Shown here piece after piece: positions 1 to 5,962 of a stretch of DNA of 7,218 nucleotides. Made by a program: the position numbers and the translations under genes. Under the pieces are notes generated by a model, which worked only from the letters and a program-made list of their open reading frames with translations, made no database searches and was not told the DNA's origin. Numbering within the stretch: position 1 is the first letter of the stretch; each line of letters opens with the position of its first letter. The stretch is from Pseudomonadota bacterium (GTDB lineage Bacteria; Desulfobacterota; Syntrophobacteria; Syntrophobacterales; Syntrophobacteraceae). Location: the NCBI GenBank assembly GCA_023416335.1, contig JAEZHY010000157.1, positions 1 to 7,218 of the forward strand, read 5' to 3'.

Positions 1-650
1 GTTCCAGGCTGTCGCGAAGAGAGCAGAAATTGCAGAGGGTCCCGTGGAAGTACGATCATATCCAGCGGCATGTGCCACGTTCGAATTTTTTCCAATGTGT
101 CGAAAAGATGGATTCTCTGGGAAGAAAGCCTGGCGGTCAGTTCATGGACGATCAGGTCGTCTGAGGTTGTGAGAATTCCTATATTCAGGTTCTCGGAATT
201 CGTCTCGCTGATCCGACGTTTTATGTTGCTCTCTATTTCATCTGCTTTGGTTTTGACATCCTGGAGTGAATGGGCAACGAGGTTTATGGGTATGAGATAA
301 TAGCGCCTGCCGATCGAACTGAACCGAATCAGGAGCCCGAGTTTCCGGTACACGGCATTGAGTTTTGGAGCATTTTCCCGGAGTTCGAGAGGGTTTTCGA
401 AATCGATACTCTCAAGGAAATCCGTATCCTCCCGCGTCAGGAGTTCCTGCTCGATCAACCCGAGACCGTAGGCGTTGCCTCCATATCGGCTCGGAAGAAA
501 CCCCGGATGGTCCTCGGCCGCAAAAGTCCCCATGGGAATGTCTTCCGGCTGGATACCAAATGCAGGGTATTCTTCCGGATCTATGATGCGAAATAAGCTC
601 TCGCGGCGCTCGAGATCGACGGATTGCCCGTAAGACGTTCTAGTTTGCAT
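1..650 (-). CDS. Unrecognised protein, N-terminal 216 residues (partial)
   Basis: An open frame reads on the minus strand from ATG at 650 to the left edge with no stop, so the C-terminus lies outside the window. The start is well supported: an in-frame TGA lies eight codons upstream, and AAGAGG (plus-strand 657-662) sits 6 nt before the ATG. I do not recognise the family. There is no signal peptide and no membrane segment. Residues 1-60 are acidic, with many Pro and Gly around 'FLPSRYGGNAYG' (51-61). Residues 62-150 look mainly helical, with a charged stretch at 131-147. From about 155 the pattern changes to alternating hydrophobic strands and helices ('NIGILTTSDDLIVHEL', then 'PLDMIVLPRDP' near 195-205), which suggests the start of a Rossmann-like alpha/beta domain. 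That fold guess is inference only. It is transcribed divergently from pgpA. The unbroken frame and the ribosome binding site make a real gene likely even though the product is unknown. Confidence 0.75.
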   Translation of the reverse strand, partial: MQTRTSYGQSVDLERRESLFRIIDPEEYPAFGIQPEDIPMGTFAAEDHPGFLPSRYGGNAYGLGLIEQELLTREDTDFLESIDFENPLELRENAPKLNAVYRKLGLLIRFSSIGRRYYLIPINLVAHSLQDVKTKADEIESNIKRRISETNSENLNIGILTTSDDLIVHELTARLSSQRIHLFDTLEKIRTWHMPLDMIVLPRDPLQFLLSSRQPG

Positions 651-660
651 CGAAAGCCTC

Positions 661-689
661 TTGGATTCGGGTCAATCATCAATTATAAG
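661..689 (+). promoter_or_regulatory. Candidate sigma-70 promoter for pgpA
   Basis: TTGGAT (661-666) and TATAAG (684-689) are spaced 17 bp apart. The -10 has 5 of 6 consensus bases and the -35 has the leading TTG only. Transcription would start about 50 nt before pgpA. The -10 shares bases 684-687 with the minus-strand TATAAT of the divergent gene, so both promoters would use the same AT-rich core. This is prediction from pattern only. Confidence 0.25.
682..687 (-). promoter_or_regulatory. Candidate -10 box for the left-edge gene
   Basis: Read on the minus strand, positions 687-682 are TATAAT, an exact match to the sigma-70 -10 consensus, 32 nt before the ATG at 650. No good -35 box is present at 16-18 bp (the hexamer at 17 bp reads ATGAAA), so the promoter would be weak or activator dependent. 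Confidence 0.35.
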
Positions 690-745
690 TGTTCCTCCGA
701 TATTTTTCATGTTTTGCTATTTGCTTCAATTAAATTGAGAGACAC

Positions 746-1210
746 ATGCTGAAAAACAGATCCAATAATTTCCTCTTCGCCTCAGTGTTTGGCCTCGGCA
801 CCGCTCCCGTGGCATCCGGGACGGTCGCCTCGCTCGTTGCCGGTGTTCCCTGTTTCCTCCTGATCGGTCATCTCTCCGCTTTCGCTCAGTTGCTCATTTC
901 GATCTTTATCTTTCTGATCGGATGGTATGTCTCGACGGAAGTCGAATATGAACTCGGACGAACAGATCCCGGCGAAGTCGTTATCGACGAGTTGTGCGGG
1001 TTCCTGGTTGCAATGATCGGTCATCCCGTGAGCCTTCTATCGGTAACCGCGGGGTTCTTCCTGTTTCGCCTGTTCGATATATGGAAGCCGTGGCCCTTGC
1101 GCTTTCTGGAGAGGAACCTGAAAAGGGGGCTCGGAATAATGATGGATGACGTTGGAGCGGGAATTTACGCAAACATCCTGGGGCTGGTTATTCTAAAGCT
1201 TCTGAGTTGA
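746..1210 (+). CDS. pgpA: Phosphatidylglycerophosphatase A
   Basis: PgpA removes the phosphate from phosphatidylglycerophosphate to give phosphatidylglycerol, the last step of PG synthesis at the inner membrane. The 154-residue product has the usual length and the family's motifs in order: 'GLGTAPVASGTVASL' (16-30), the acidic 'DPGEVVIDELCG' (74-85), 'FRLFDIWKPWP' (107-117) and 'GLGIMMDDVGAG' (128-139). The conserved Asp and Glu residues of these blocks form the metal-dependent active site in the family. Hydrophobic stretches near 30-60, 85-108 and 137-153 are membrane segments. The ATG start follows a weak GAGAGA sequence at 737-742. The gene stands alone: its neighbour on the left is divergent and the one on the right is convergent. 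The last 23 bp overlap the 3' end of the VanZ-family gene on the other strand. The identification rests on several motifs and is firm. Confidence 0.95.
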   Translation: MLKNRSNNFLFASVFGLGTAPVASGTVASLVAGVPCFLLIGHLSAFAQLLISIFIFLIGWYVSTEVEYELGRTDPGEVVIDELCGFLVAMIGHPVSLLSVTAGFFLFRLFDIWKPWPLRFLERNLKRGLGIMMDDVGAGIYANILGLVILKLLS

Positions 1211-1793
1211 TGCGGACCTGCAGATCGATTACGCGCCTTATCAAGGCTATCAGCAGAATTGCCGCCGCCGTCCCGCCGACATCGAATAGAAAATCCACGA
1301 AATCGCAGTCGCGGCCGGGGATAAATGCCTGGTGGATTTCATCCGAGGCCCCGAATAAAGCTCCCGCGAGGAGCACTCGGATTGAAAAGCTGAGGAATCC
1401 CTTTGAGTCTATCACCGAGTACCACATCCTTCCCAACAGCAGCCCCAGGGTTAGATATTCCACCGGATGCAGGTAGCTCGTATCGAAATGCACGTCTGCG
1501 TTTGGGTATGATCTCGACGACATCAAAAAAATGAAGAGTGCATAGAACAAGGCCATTATCACCCATTGCCGGTTCCCTTCCGGACCGGAAGGATTGAGCA
1601 GGTAGATCGCCAGGCTCACCAACCCTCCCGCGAACAGAACCGCGACGGCCGCAATCACGCTTTCCAGGGGAACTTTTATCGAAAGGGTAAACGCAAGGGA
1701 ACATATACCCTGTCCGAAGAAGAGCACAGCTATCCAAAAGGAAGAGTTCAGGGGAACTCTCTTTATTATTTTTCGGAGCAGACGGGATTGCAT
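1188..1793 (-). CDS. VanZ-family membrane protein
   Basis: The 201-residue product is an integral membrane protein of the VanZ-like family. It shows about five or six hydrophobic segments (near 18-37, 44-66, 76-92, 108-124, 138-150 and 173-187). The family signature is clear: 'HPVEYLTLGLLLGR' (109-122) and 'SDEIHQAFIPGRDCDFVDFLFDVGG' split over 150-174, with the DEIHQ, PGR and D..D...D..G elements. VanZ itself gives low-level teicoplanin resistance, but most family members in such genomes have no known role, so no function is assigned. The frame is open back to 1907, but I chose the ATG at 1793 because GAGG (1801-1804) lies 7 nt upstream. The 38 extra residues of the longer form are Cys/Arg/Phe rich and unlike the family. 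Its final six codons and stop are antisense to the end of pgpA. Confidence 0.88.
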   Translation of the reverse strand: MQSRLLRKIIKRVPLNSSFWIAVLFFGQGICSLAFTLSIKVPLESVIAAVAVLFAGGLVSLAIYLLNPSGPEGNRQWVIMALFYALFIFLMSSRSYPNADVHFDTSYLHPVEYLTLGLLLGRMWYSVIDSKGFLSFSIRVLLAGALFGASDEIHQAFIPGRDCDFVDFLFDVGGTAAAILLIALIRRVIDLQVRINSEALE

Positions 1794-1994
1794 GGAGTAT
1801 CCTCTACCTCGGGGAAAGAAAGCGCACGATCGGCACTCAAAATGGTTTCTGAAAAATTGGAGCACTATACTGGAAAATTTGCATTTTGGAACCGCCTTTC
1901 TTAACAAATAGATTTCACGTTGAGTCGCGCCGGGTTTAAAATTACTCGTGCTTCACGTACAAGAAGTTATATACTGCGATGCCGGAGAAAATTG
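1794..1994. other. Divergent intergenic region
   Basis: This 201-bp spacer separates the VanZ-family gene (minus) from the Fe-S scaffold gene (plus). It is richer in A and T than its flanks. Besides the minus-strand TATAGT at 1864-1869, it has TATACT at 1970-1975 on the plus strand, a possible -10 for the scaffold gene without a clear -35. I looked for an IscR-like operator or a long dyad and saw none. An open frame from TTG at 1920 joins the scaffold gene, but the ATG at 1995 is the better start. Confidence 0.5.
1864..1869 (-). promoter_or_regulatory. Candidate -10 box for the VanZ-family gene
   Basis: The minus strand reads TATAGT at 1869-1864, about 70 nt before the ATG at 1793. The sequence upstream is AT rich, but its best -35 candidate (TTCCAA, 16 bp spacing) is poor. 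Confidence 0.25.
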
Positions 1995-2420
1995 ATGGAT
2001 GAAAAAACGCTTGAATTTTGGCGCCAACACTCAGTGAACTTTCTCGAGATGGCGCTCAAGAACGATAAGCACGAGAGGCTCGAAACACCCGACGGATATG
2101 GGAAATGTAGCCGCGAATGCGGCGATACGCTCGAAATTTTCCTTATTTCCAGGAACAGTCACATCGGCACGGCCTCGTTCTATACGGAGGGTTGCATCTA
2201 TACGGTCGCATGCGCAAACACGCTCGTGCGGATGGTCGAAGGGAAGACGTCCCAGGAAGCCTGGGGATTGACGACCCAACACGTGGTTGATTTTCTCGAG
2301 ACTCTTCCCAAAAAAGAGCATCATTGCGCGGAACTTGCCGTACAGACGCTGCGTGTTGCATTGCTCGATCTCAAAGAAACGGAGCGACAACCCTGGGTCA
2401 AGTTTTACAGGAAGAAATAA
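1995..2420 (+). CDS. IscU/NifU-N-like iron-sulfur cluster scaffold protein
   Basis: Scaffolds of this family assemble a transient Fe-S cluster from sulfide supplied by a cysteine desulfurase and pass it to target proteins in the cytosol. From ATG 1995 the product has 141 residues, close to IscU. The three ligand cysteines and their contexts are present: Cys42 in 'ECGDTLEIFL' with the neighbouring Asp44 (IscU C37/D39), Cys67 in 'FYTEGCIYTVACANTL' (IscU C63) and Cys111 in 'HHCAELAVQTLRVAL' (IscU H105-C106). Extra cysteines occur at 38 and 73. The IscU motif bound by HscA (LPPVK) is not conserved, though 'LETLPKKEHHC' lies in its place. The start has GGAG at 1984-1987, 7 nt upstream; the longer TTG form adds 25 basic residues unlike the family. 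No iscS, iscR, hscA or fdx gene lies nearby. The family call is strong; its exact partner is unknown. Confidence 0.85.
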   Translation: MDEKTLEFWRQHSVNFLEMALKNDKHERLETPDGYGKCSRECGDTLEIFLISRNSHIGTASFYTEGCIYTVACANTLVRMVEGKTSQEAWGLTTQHVVDFLETLPKKEHHCAELAVQTLRVALLDLKETERQPWVKFYRKK

Positions 2421-2615
2421 GGTGAGCTTCTGAGTCTTTTCTGCGAATCGCTATTACCGTATAAGTGAGCCTGTTCTATTTCCCGCTCCCCGAGCCCGCT
2501 CGCATGGAAACTCCGACTGTCGCTCATTTATCGCAAGCGCCCCGGCAACACGCAACTGAGTGTTGAATATACGCCGTCCGCATCCCGGTCGGCCGAAAGG
2601 ACCTTTTAGAACTTC
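2421..2615. other. Intergenic region between the scaffold and HD genes
   Basis: This 195-bp stretch holds no convincing gene or terminator hairpin. A TATAAG at 2460-2465, with TTTTCT 17 bp upstream, is a weak promoter candidate for the HD-ddl pair. Short open frames crossing it on both strands lack family resemblance. Confidence 0.4.
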
Positions 2616-3245
2616 ATGGAAATATTGTCGCGAGCGGAATGCATCCGCTTTCTTCAAAAAATTGCAATGCCGCACCACATTCAAAGGCACAGCTTCATGG
2701 TGGCCGAGGTCGCCGTCCATTTGGGCACATTGCTCAACCGGAACAGTTCCGACCTCGATCTCCGCATGGTGGAAGCCGCGGCCCTGCTTCACGATGTCGG
2801 CAAGCAACGCAGCCTCCAAACGGGAGAAGACCATGCGGCGCTTGGAGCAAGAATGCTTGCCGGGATTGTGCCTCCCGCCGTTACCAAAATTGTCGGAGAA
2901 CACGTTTATATCGATTCATCGGGAATTGAATCGCCTCTCACCGAATCACTCCTCGTCAATTACTCCGACAAAAGAGTGAAACACGATCGGATTGTTTCGG
3001 TTGAAGAGCGCTTCCAGGATTTGATCGCACGCTATGCCAAATCGCTCTCCCACCGCGACCTGCTGCTGGAAAAGCTAAAGCTTTATACCGTTCTCGAACG
3101 GAACATATTCTCTCACCTGGAAATTGAGCCTCTTGGCAAGGAAATCATGGACATCACCATCGACGATATCAAAGGAGCCGGATCCAATAATCATGGGAAC
3201 GAACAAGAAAACCATTGCGCTGCTGGCGGGCGGGAAATCCGCTGA
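2616..3245 (+). CDS. HD-domain (HDIG-type) phosphohydrolase
   Basis: The 209-residue product carries a metal-dependent HD domain, a fold that hydrolyses phosphate esters of nucleotides and related substrates. The metal-binding pattern is visible: His25 in 'IQRHSFMVAEVA', His59-Asp60 in 'EAAALLHDVGK' (53-63), and a distal Asp118 in 'VNYSDKRVKHD' (114-124). 'HAALGARML' (73-81) and 'IVGEHVY' (92-98) match the usual helices between them. The domain fills residues 5-125; the rest is a helical tail (125-190) and a polar end. The ATG is fixed by an in-frame TAG three codons upstream. The nearest ribosome-binding sequence, AAAGG at 2596-2600, is rather distant (15 nt). The last 53 bp lie inside ddl, so the two genes are probably co-transcribed. 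The substrate cannot be told from sequence. Confidence 0.85.
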   Translation: MEILSRAECIRFLQKIAMPHHIQRHSFMVAEVAVHLGTLLNRNSSDLDLRMVEAAALLHDVGKQRSLQTGEDHAALGARMLAGIVPPAVTKIVGEHVYIDSSGIESPLTESLLVNYSDKRVKHDRIVSVEERFQDLIARYAKSLSHRDLLLEKLKLYTVLERNIFSHLEIEPLGKEIMDITIDDIKGAGSNNHGNEQENHCAAGGREIR

Positions 3246-4128
3246 ACGCGAGATTTCCCTGAAGAGTGGTGAACAAGTCTACCAGGCACTCGACAAATCC
3301 CGTTACGATATACTCAGATATGACCCGGCTACCGATTTGGCAGCCCTGTCCCGCGATGCCGGTAAAATCGATGCCGCTCTCATAATCCTCCACGGCCGCA
3401 TGGGGGAAGATGGAACCATCCAGGGCATGCTCGACTCTCTCGGAATTCCCTACCAGGGCAGCGGAGTTCTCGGCAGCGCCATCGCCATGAACAAGATCCT
3501 CAGCAAGCAGCTTTACGTTCAGGCCGAAATACCTACACCTCCCTATGTGGTCGCGGACAGGACCAGGCCGGTCAAGGCTTCGGAAATAATCGAAATGTTC
3601 GGCCTGCCGGTCGTCATCAAGCCCGAACATGAAGGATCCAGCATAGGCCTTTCGATCGTTCGTGAACCGCAGAAGCTCCAGGGGGCTTTCGAAACGGCAT
3701 GGAAGTTCGACCGGCGTTGCCTGGTCGAAAAGTACATCCCCGGAATTGAAATCACCGGAGGCGTGCTCGGGAACGACGAACTCCTTGCACTTCCCCTGAT
3801 CGAGATTGTCCCGGGAGAAGCATACGAGTTCTTTGACTATGAGGCCAAGTACACTCCGGGCGCAAGCAAGGAGATCTGCCCCGCCCGCATCGACCCCGAA
3901 ATAACCGCCAGGGCACAAGAATTCTGCAAACAGGCGCACCAGGCGCTCCACTGTAGAGGATACAGCAGAACGGACATGATTCTGTCCGGAAACGACCTCT
4001 TTGTTCTGGAAACGAACACGATACCCGGCATGACCGCAACCAGTCTTTTTCCGCAGGCTGCAGCCAAAGCCGGGATGGACTTTACGGAGTTGCTTGACAG
4101 GCTGATTGAGTTGGCACTGGAGCACTGA
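3193..4128 (+). CDS. ddl: D-alanine--D-alanine ligase
   Basis: Ddl joins two D-alanines with ATP to make the dipeptide that MurF adds to the peptidoglycan precursor in the cytosol. The 311-residue product is a full-length ATP-grasp enzyme. Blocks seen in order: 'AGGKSAEREISL' (12-23, catalytic Glu18), 'HGRMGEDGTIQGML' (67-80), 'VIKPEHEGSSIG' (141-152), 'LVEKYIPGIE' (177-186), 'FFDYEAKYTPG' (213-223), 'YSRTDM' (257-262) and 'LETNTIPGMTATSL' (272-285). Asp261, Glu273 and Asn275 match the magnesium ligands. Glu18, Ser149 and Tyr220 match the E. coli DdlB triad E15/S150/Y216, so D-Ala-D-Ala rather than D-Ala-D-Lac activity is expected. The ATG at 3193 puts the N-terminus where the family begins; the only upstream start is TTG 3124. 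AAAGGAG (3171-3177) is 15 nt before it. The start lies within the end of the HD gene. Confidence 0.97.
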   Translation: MGTNKKTIALLAGGKSAEREISLKSGEQVYQALDKSRYDILRYDPATDLAALSRDAGKIDAALIILHGRMGEDGTIQGMLDSLGIPYQGSGVLGSAIAMNKILSKQLYVQAEIPTPPYVVADRTRPVKASEIIEMFGLPVVIKPEHEGSSIGLSIVREPQKLQGAFETAWKFDRRCLVEKYIPGIEITGGVLGNDELLALPLIEIVPGEAYEFFDYEAKYTPGASKEICPARIDPEITARAQEFCKQAHQALHCRGYSRTDMILSGNDLFVLETNTIPGMTATSLFPQAAAKAGMDFTELLDRLIELALEH

Positions 4129-4144
4129 AAAGGAAAAACGGCAT

Positions 4145-4201
4145 CGGTGTAGGGTGGGGGAGCGAAGCGCGGTCCGCTTTTGGGGTGCCCACCCTACACC
4201 G
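4145..4201. repeat. Large palindromic element with perfect 14-bp arms
   Basis: The arm CGGTGTAGGGTGGG (4145-4158) is matched exactly by its reverse complement at 4188-4201. The 29-bp interior can form a second stem: AAGCG (4165-4169) pairs with CGCTT (4175-4179) around CGGTC. It lies 16 bp after the ddl stop, between convergent genes. Its size, GC content and position resemble dispersed REP/MITE-type palindromes, but with one copy in view that is inference. No T run follows directly on either strand. Confidence 0.8.
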
Positions 4202-4222
4202 CTCACCGTTTACCATATCGTT

Positions 4223-4252
4223 ATGGCGCGGTCTCCTGACCGCGCCATTTTT
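4223..4252 (+). terminator. Probable rho-independent terminator after ddl
   Basis: ATGGCGCGGTC (4223-4233) and GACCGCGCCAT (4238-4248) form a perfect 11-bp GC-rich stem with loop TCCT, then TTTT at 4249-4252. The layout suits termination of rightward transcripts from ddl. The T run is short, and the stem is a complete palindrome, so it might also be part of a repeat family. The opposite strand lacks a T run after the stem; leftward transcripts from the kinase gene would meet it 14 nt past the stop. Confidence 0.7.
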
Positions 4253-4262
4253 GCAAGTCGTT

Positions 4263-5861
4263 TCACAACCGCGCAATCACCCGTTCAACCTGCGTGCGCT
4301 TCATTGCGTAAGCCCGGGCGAGCATTTCCCTCACGTTGGACTCGATATCGCCCTCCGTGTTTATCGTAGAATAAAACTCCGGCCCAAGTTCTTTTATCTC
4401 TTCGAATTCCTCGATCAGACCCGGGATGTTCATAGCGCGGGCATCGGACTGACCGTCCTCTCCGGCACGTCTTTGCCCCAGCCTTTCCACGATCGTGTTT
4501 TTTTCACTCACGCACTCAAAGAACAAGACACTCGCATCCAGGTCCTCGGCAAGCCGGATCACTTCCTCTCGCCACTTTCGCATCGAGAAAGTGGCATCCA
4601 GAATTACCGATCTCCCGTTCTTCACTTCGTCCTGCGCCCGTGCGAGCATATGGGAGTAAACGCGCCCACGCATATCTTTCCTGTAAACGCCCTCCCCGTA
4701 TGGCACCGGTCCCGTGTGTCGCCGATATTCGGGAAGGTCCTTTCTTGCCTCGTCGGACCGGATAAGCACCATGCCGTATATCTCGCGCAGGCGTTGCGAG
4801 TAGGTCGATTTACCAGTCCCCGGCAGTCCGCACAGCACCCAGACCGCAGGACGGCTGAAGCGAACCGCAAAGCTGAAAGCCAACTGCAGATATTGCGATG
4901 CGCGCGCTTCCATCAAAGCCTTTCGCTTACCCGGCTCCAGTTCGGTCCAGGTCAGGCAGGAGACCTTGAGTTTTACCAGCGCTCGATAGCATGAGTAAAA
5001 ATCGAGAACCGTATAGATTCCATAATCCCTGCTCGCCGCCGTGTAGCCTTTAAGCACCTCCAGGGCCAAATCCGCATGGTTCAGCCTTTCCAGGTCCATA
5101 TGCAGGAAGGCCATATCGATTGCGCTGTCTCCGTACCGGAATCGCTCGTTGAATTCGATGCAGTCGATGATCTGGATTCCGTCGAGCAAATAGACGTGCT
5201 CGGCCCTTAGATCTCCATGGCCGTCGCAGATCCGCCCTTCTTCCACACGGTGCTCGAAAAACCGGCTCCAGTCACGCAAAAATACCCGGCTGGATTCTTT
5301 GACGAAATCGAAGGGGCTGCCGGCAACAAGATTGCCGACAAAAGGTTCGAGCTGGATGAAGTTTTCTTCCGTATTGAACTGAATGACTTCGAAAGTCCCG
5401 TACCGCGAGATGGCCTCGTTTCGTTCACTGCGCCCGTAGAAGTCGGCCAGATAAGCTCCCAGCCGGAACATTTCCTCGCCCCCCACTTTGTCGCCGGCAA
5501 GCAGTGAGGTCAGGGACGCATCGTCGGGGAGTTGCTTCATGCATACCGTATATTCGACAATCTCTCCCTCTCCGCCCATCCGGAATGAGTTACCGGCCTT
5601 TACGATCGGGACCACACCCTCATATACCCCGCGCGAAAGCCGCTGATTGAGCGCTACCTCAAGAGTGCACATCCGCTTTCTCTCTTCCAGGCTGGTGTAG
5701 TCGAGAAAACCGAAGTTCATCGGCTTTTTCAATTTATAGACGCAATCGCCGGTAAGGTAGACGACCGATATGTGTGTCTCACGTTTTTCGATATTTCGGA
5801 CAGGATGAGGGTAAAAGGCAGGATCGGCCATTGCACGGCAAATCTTCTCGAACATCCGCAT
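4263..5861 (-). CDS. Fused aminoglycoside phosphotransferase-like and P-loop kinase protein
   Basis: The 532-residue product joins two kinase folds. Residues 1-335 resemble the APH/choline kinase family: 'CVYKLKKP' (40-47) holds the likely ATP-binding lysine, 'DGHGDLRAEHVYL' (213-225) is the catalytic loop, and 'IIDCIEFNERFRYGDSAIDMAFL' (split over 231-253) includes the metal-binding Asp. Residues 338-532 form a P-loop domain: 'WVLCGLPGTGKST' (341-353) is Walker A, 'IRSDEARK' (367-374) follows, and 'SVILDATF' (418-425) is a likely Walker B strand, as in small-molecule or polynucleotide kinases. This two-domain architecture is known and widespread, often annotated as a bifunctional aminoglycoside phosphotransferase/ATP-binding protein; its natural substrate is not established to my knowledge, and the name does not show drug resistance. 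The frame is open to 6056, but homology begins near 'ICRAMADPAFYPHPV' (7-21), so I chose ATG 5861; ATG 5855 is possible. No strong ribosome binding site precedes either. It is last in the cooC-folE2 cluster. Confidence 0.85.
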   Translation of the reverse strand: MRMFEKICRAMADPAFYPHPVRNIEKRETHISVVYLTGDCVYKLKKPMNFGFLDYTSLEERKRMCTLEVALNQRLSRGVYEGVVPIVKAGNSFRMGGEGEIVEYTVCMKQLPDDASLTSLLAGDKVGGEEMFRLGAYLADFYGRSERNEAISRYGTFEVIQFNTEENFIQLEPFVGNLVAGSPFDFVKESSRVFLRDWSRFFEHRVEEGRICDGHGDLRAEHVYLLDGIQIIDCIEFNERFRYGDSAIDMAFLHMDLERLNHADLALEVLKGYTAASRDYGIYTVLDFYSCYRALVKLKVSCLTWTELEPGKRKALMEARASQYLQLAFSFAVRFSRPAVWVLCGLPGTGKSTYSQRLREIYGMVLIRSDEARKDLPEYRRHTGPVPYGEGVYRKDMRGRVYSHMLARAQDEVKNGRSVILDATFSMRKWREEVIRLAEDLDASVLFFECVSEKNTIVERLGQRRAGEDGQSDARAMNIPGLIEEFEEIKELGPEFYSTINTEGDIESNVREMLARAYAMKRTQVERVIARL

Positions 5862-5962
5862 TGTGTTCAAAGCCCCCGAGATCGGAAAAGATCGTACCAG
5901 GAAGAGTTCGGTCACGGGAAGTGAGATTCGCGCAAAACGCTGGGAGAGTAAAGAGAAATACC
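5862..5962. other. Spacer between folE2 and the fused kinase gene
   Basis: The 101-bp gap shows no terminator hairpin and no convincing promoter on the minus strand. Readthrough from folE2 is plausible but cannot be settled from sequence. The kinase frame stays open across it without resembling protein from the family. Confidence 0.4.

Noticed and set aside
270..596. A 108-codon plus-strand frame in the left region
   Set aside because: It is antisense to the longer open frame from 650, which has a ribosome binding site and continues off the edge; the plus-strand product looks like a shadow.
651..710. Small leader ORF on the minus strand after GGAGG near 695
   Set aside because: The nearest ATG is about 14 nt from the GGAGG and out of frame with the main gene; the stretch is better read as promoter DNA.
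1794..1907. N-terminal extension of the VanZ-family protein
   Set aside because: The 38 extra residues do not resemble the family, while ATG 1793 has a well-spaced GAGG and the normal N-terminus.
2454..2903. A 149-codon minus-strand frame covering the spacer and the HD gene start
   Set aside because: Most of it is antisense to the conserved HD motifs, and it has no recognisable domain.
1188..4128. VanZ-family gene and ddl together as a glycopeptide-resistance cluster
   Set aside because: The genes are on opposite strands with other genes between them. The ligase keeps the Glu/Ser/Tyr triad of D-Ala-D-Ala enzymes, and there is no vanH, vanX or vanRS.
3169..4206. A 345-codon open frame antisense to ddl
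   Set aside because: It mirrors ddl across almost its whole length, resembles no family, and ddl on the other strand is certain. High third-position GC easily leaves such antisense frames open.
4185..4994. A 269-codon plus-strand frame over the ddl terminator and the fused kinase gene
   Set aside because: It runs through the terminator hairpin and lies antisense to the kinase P-loop domain; the translation is low in structure and rich in His, Arg and Pro.
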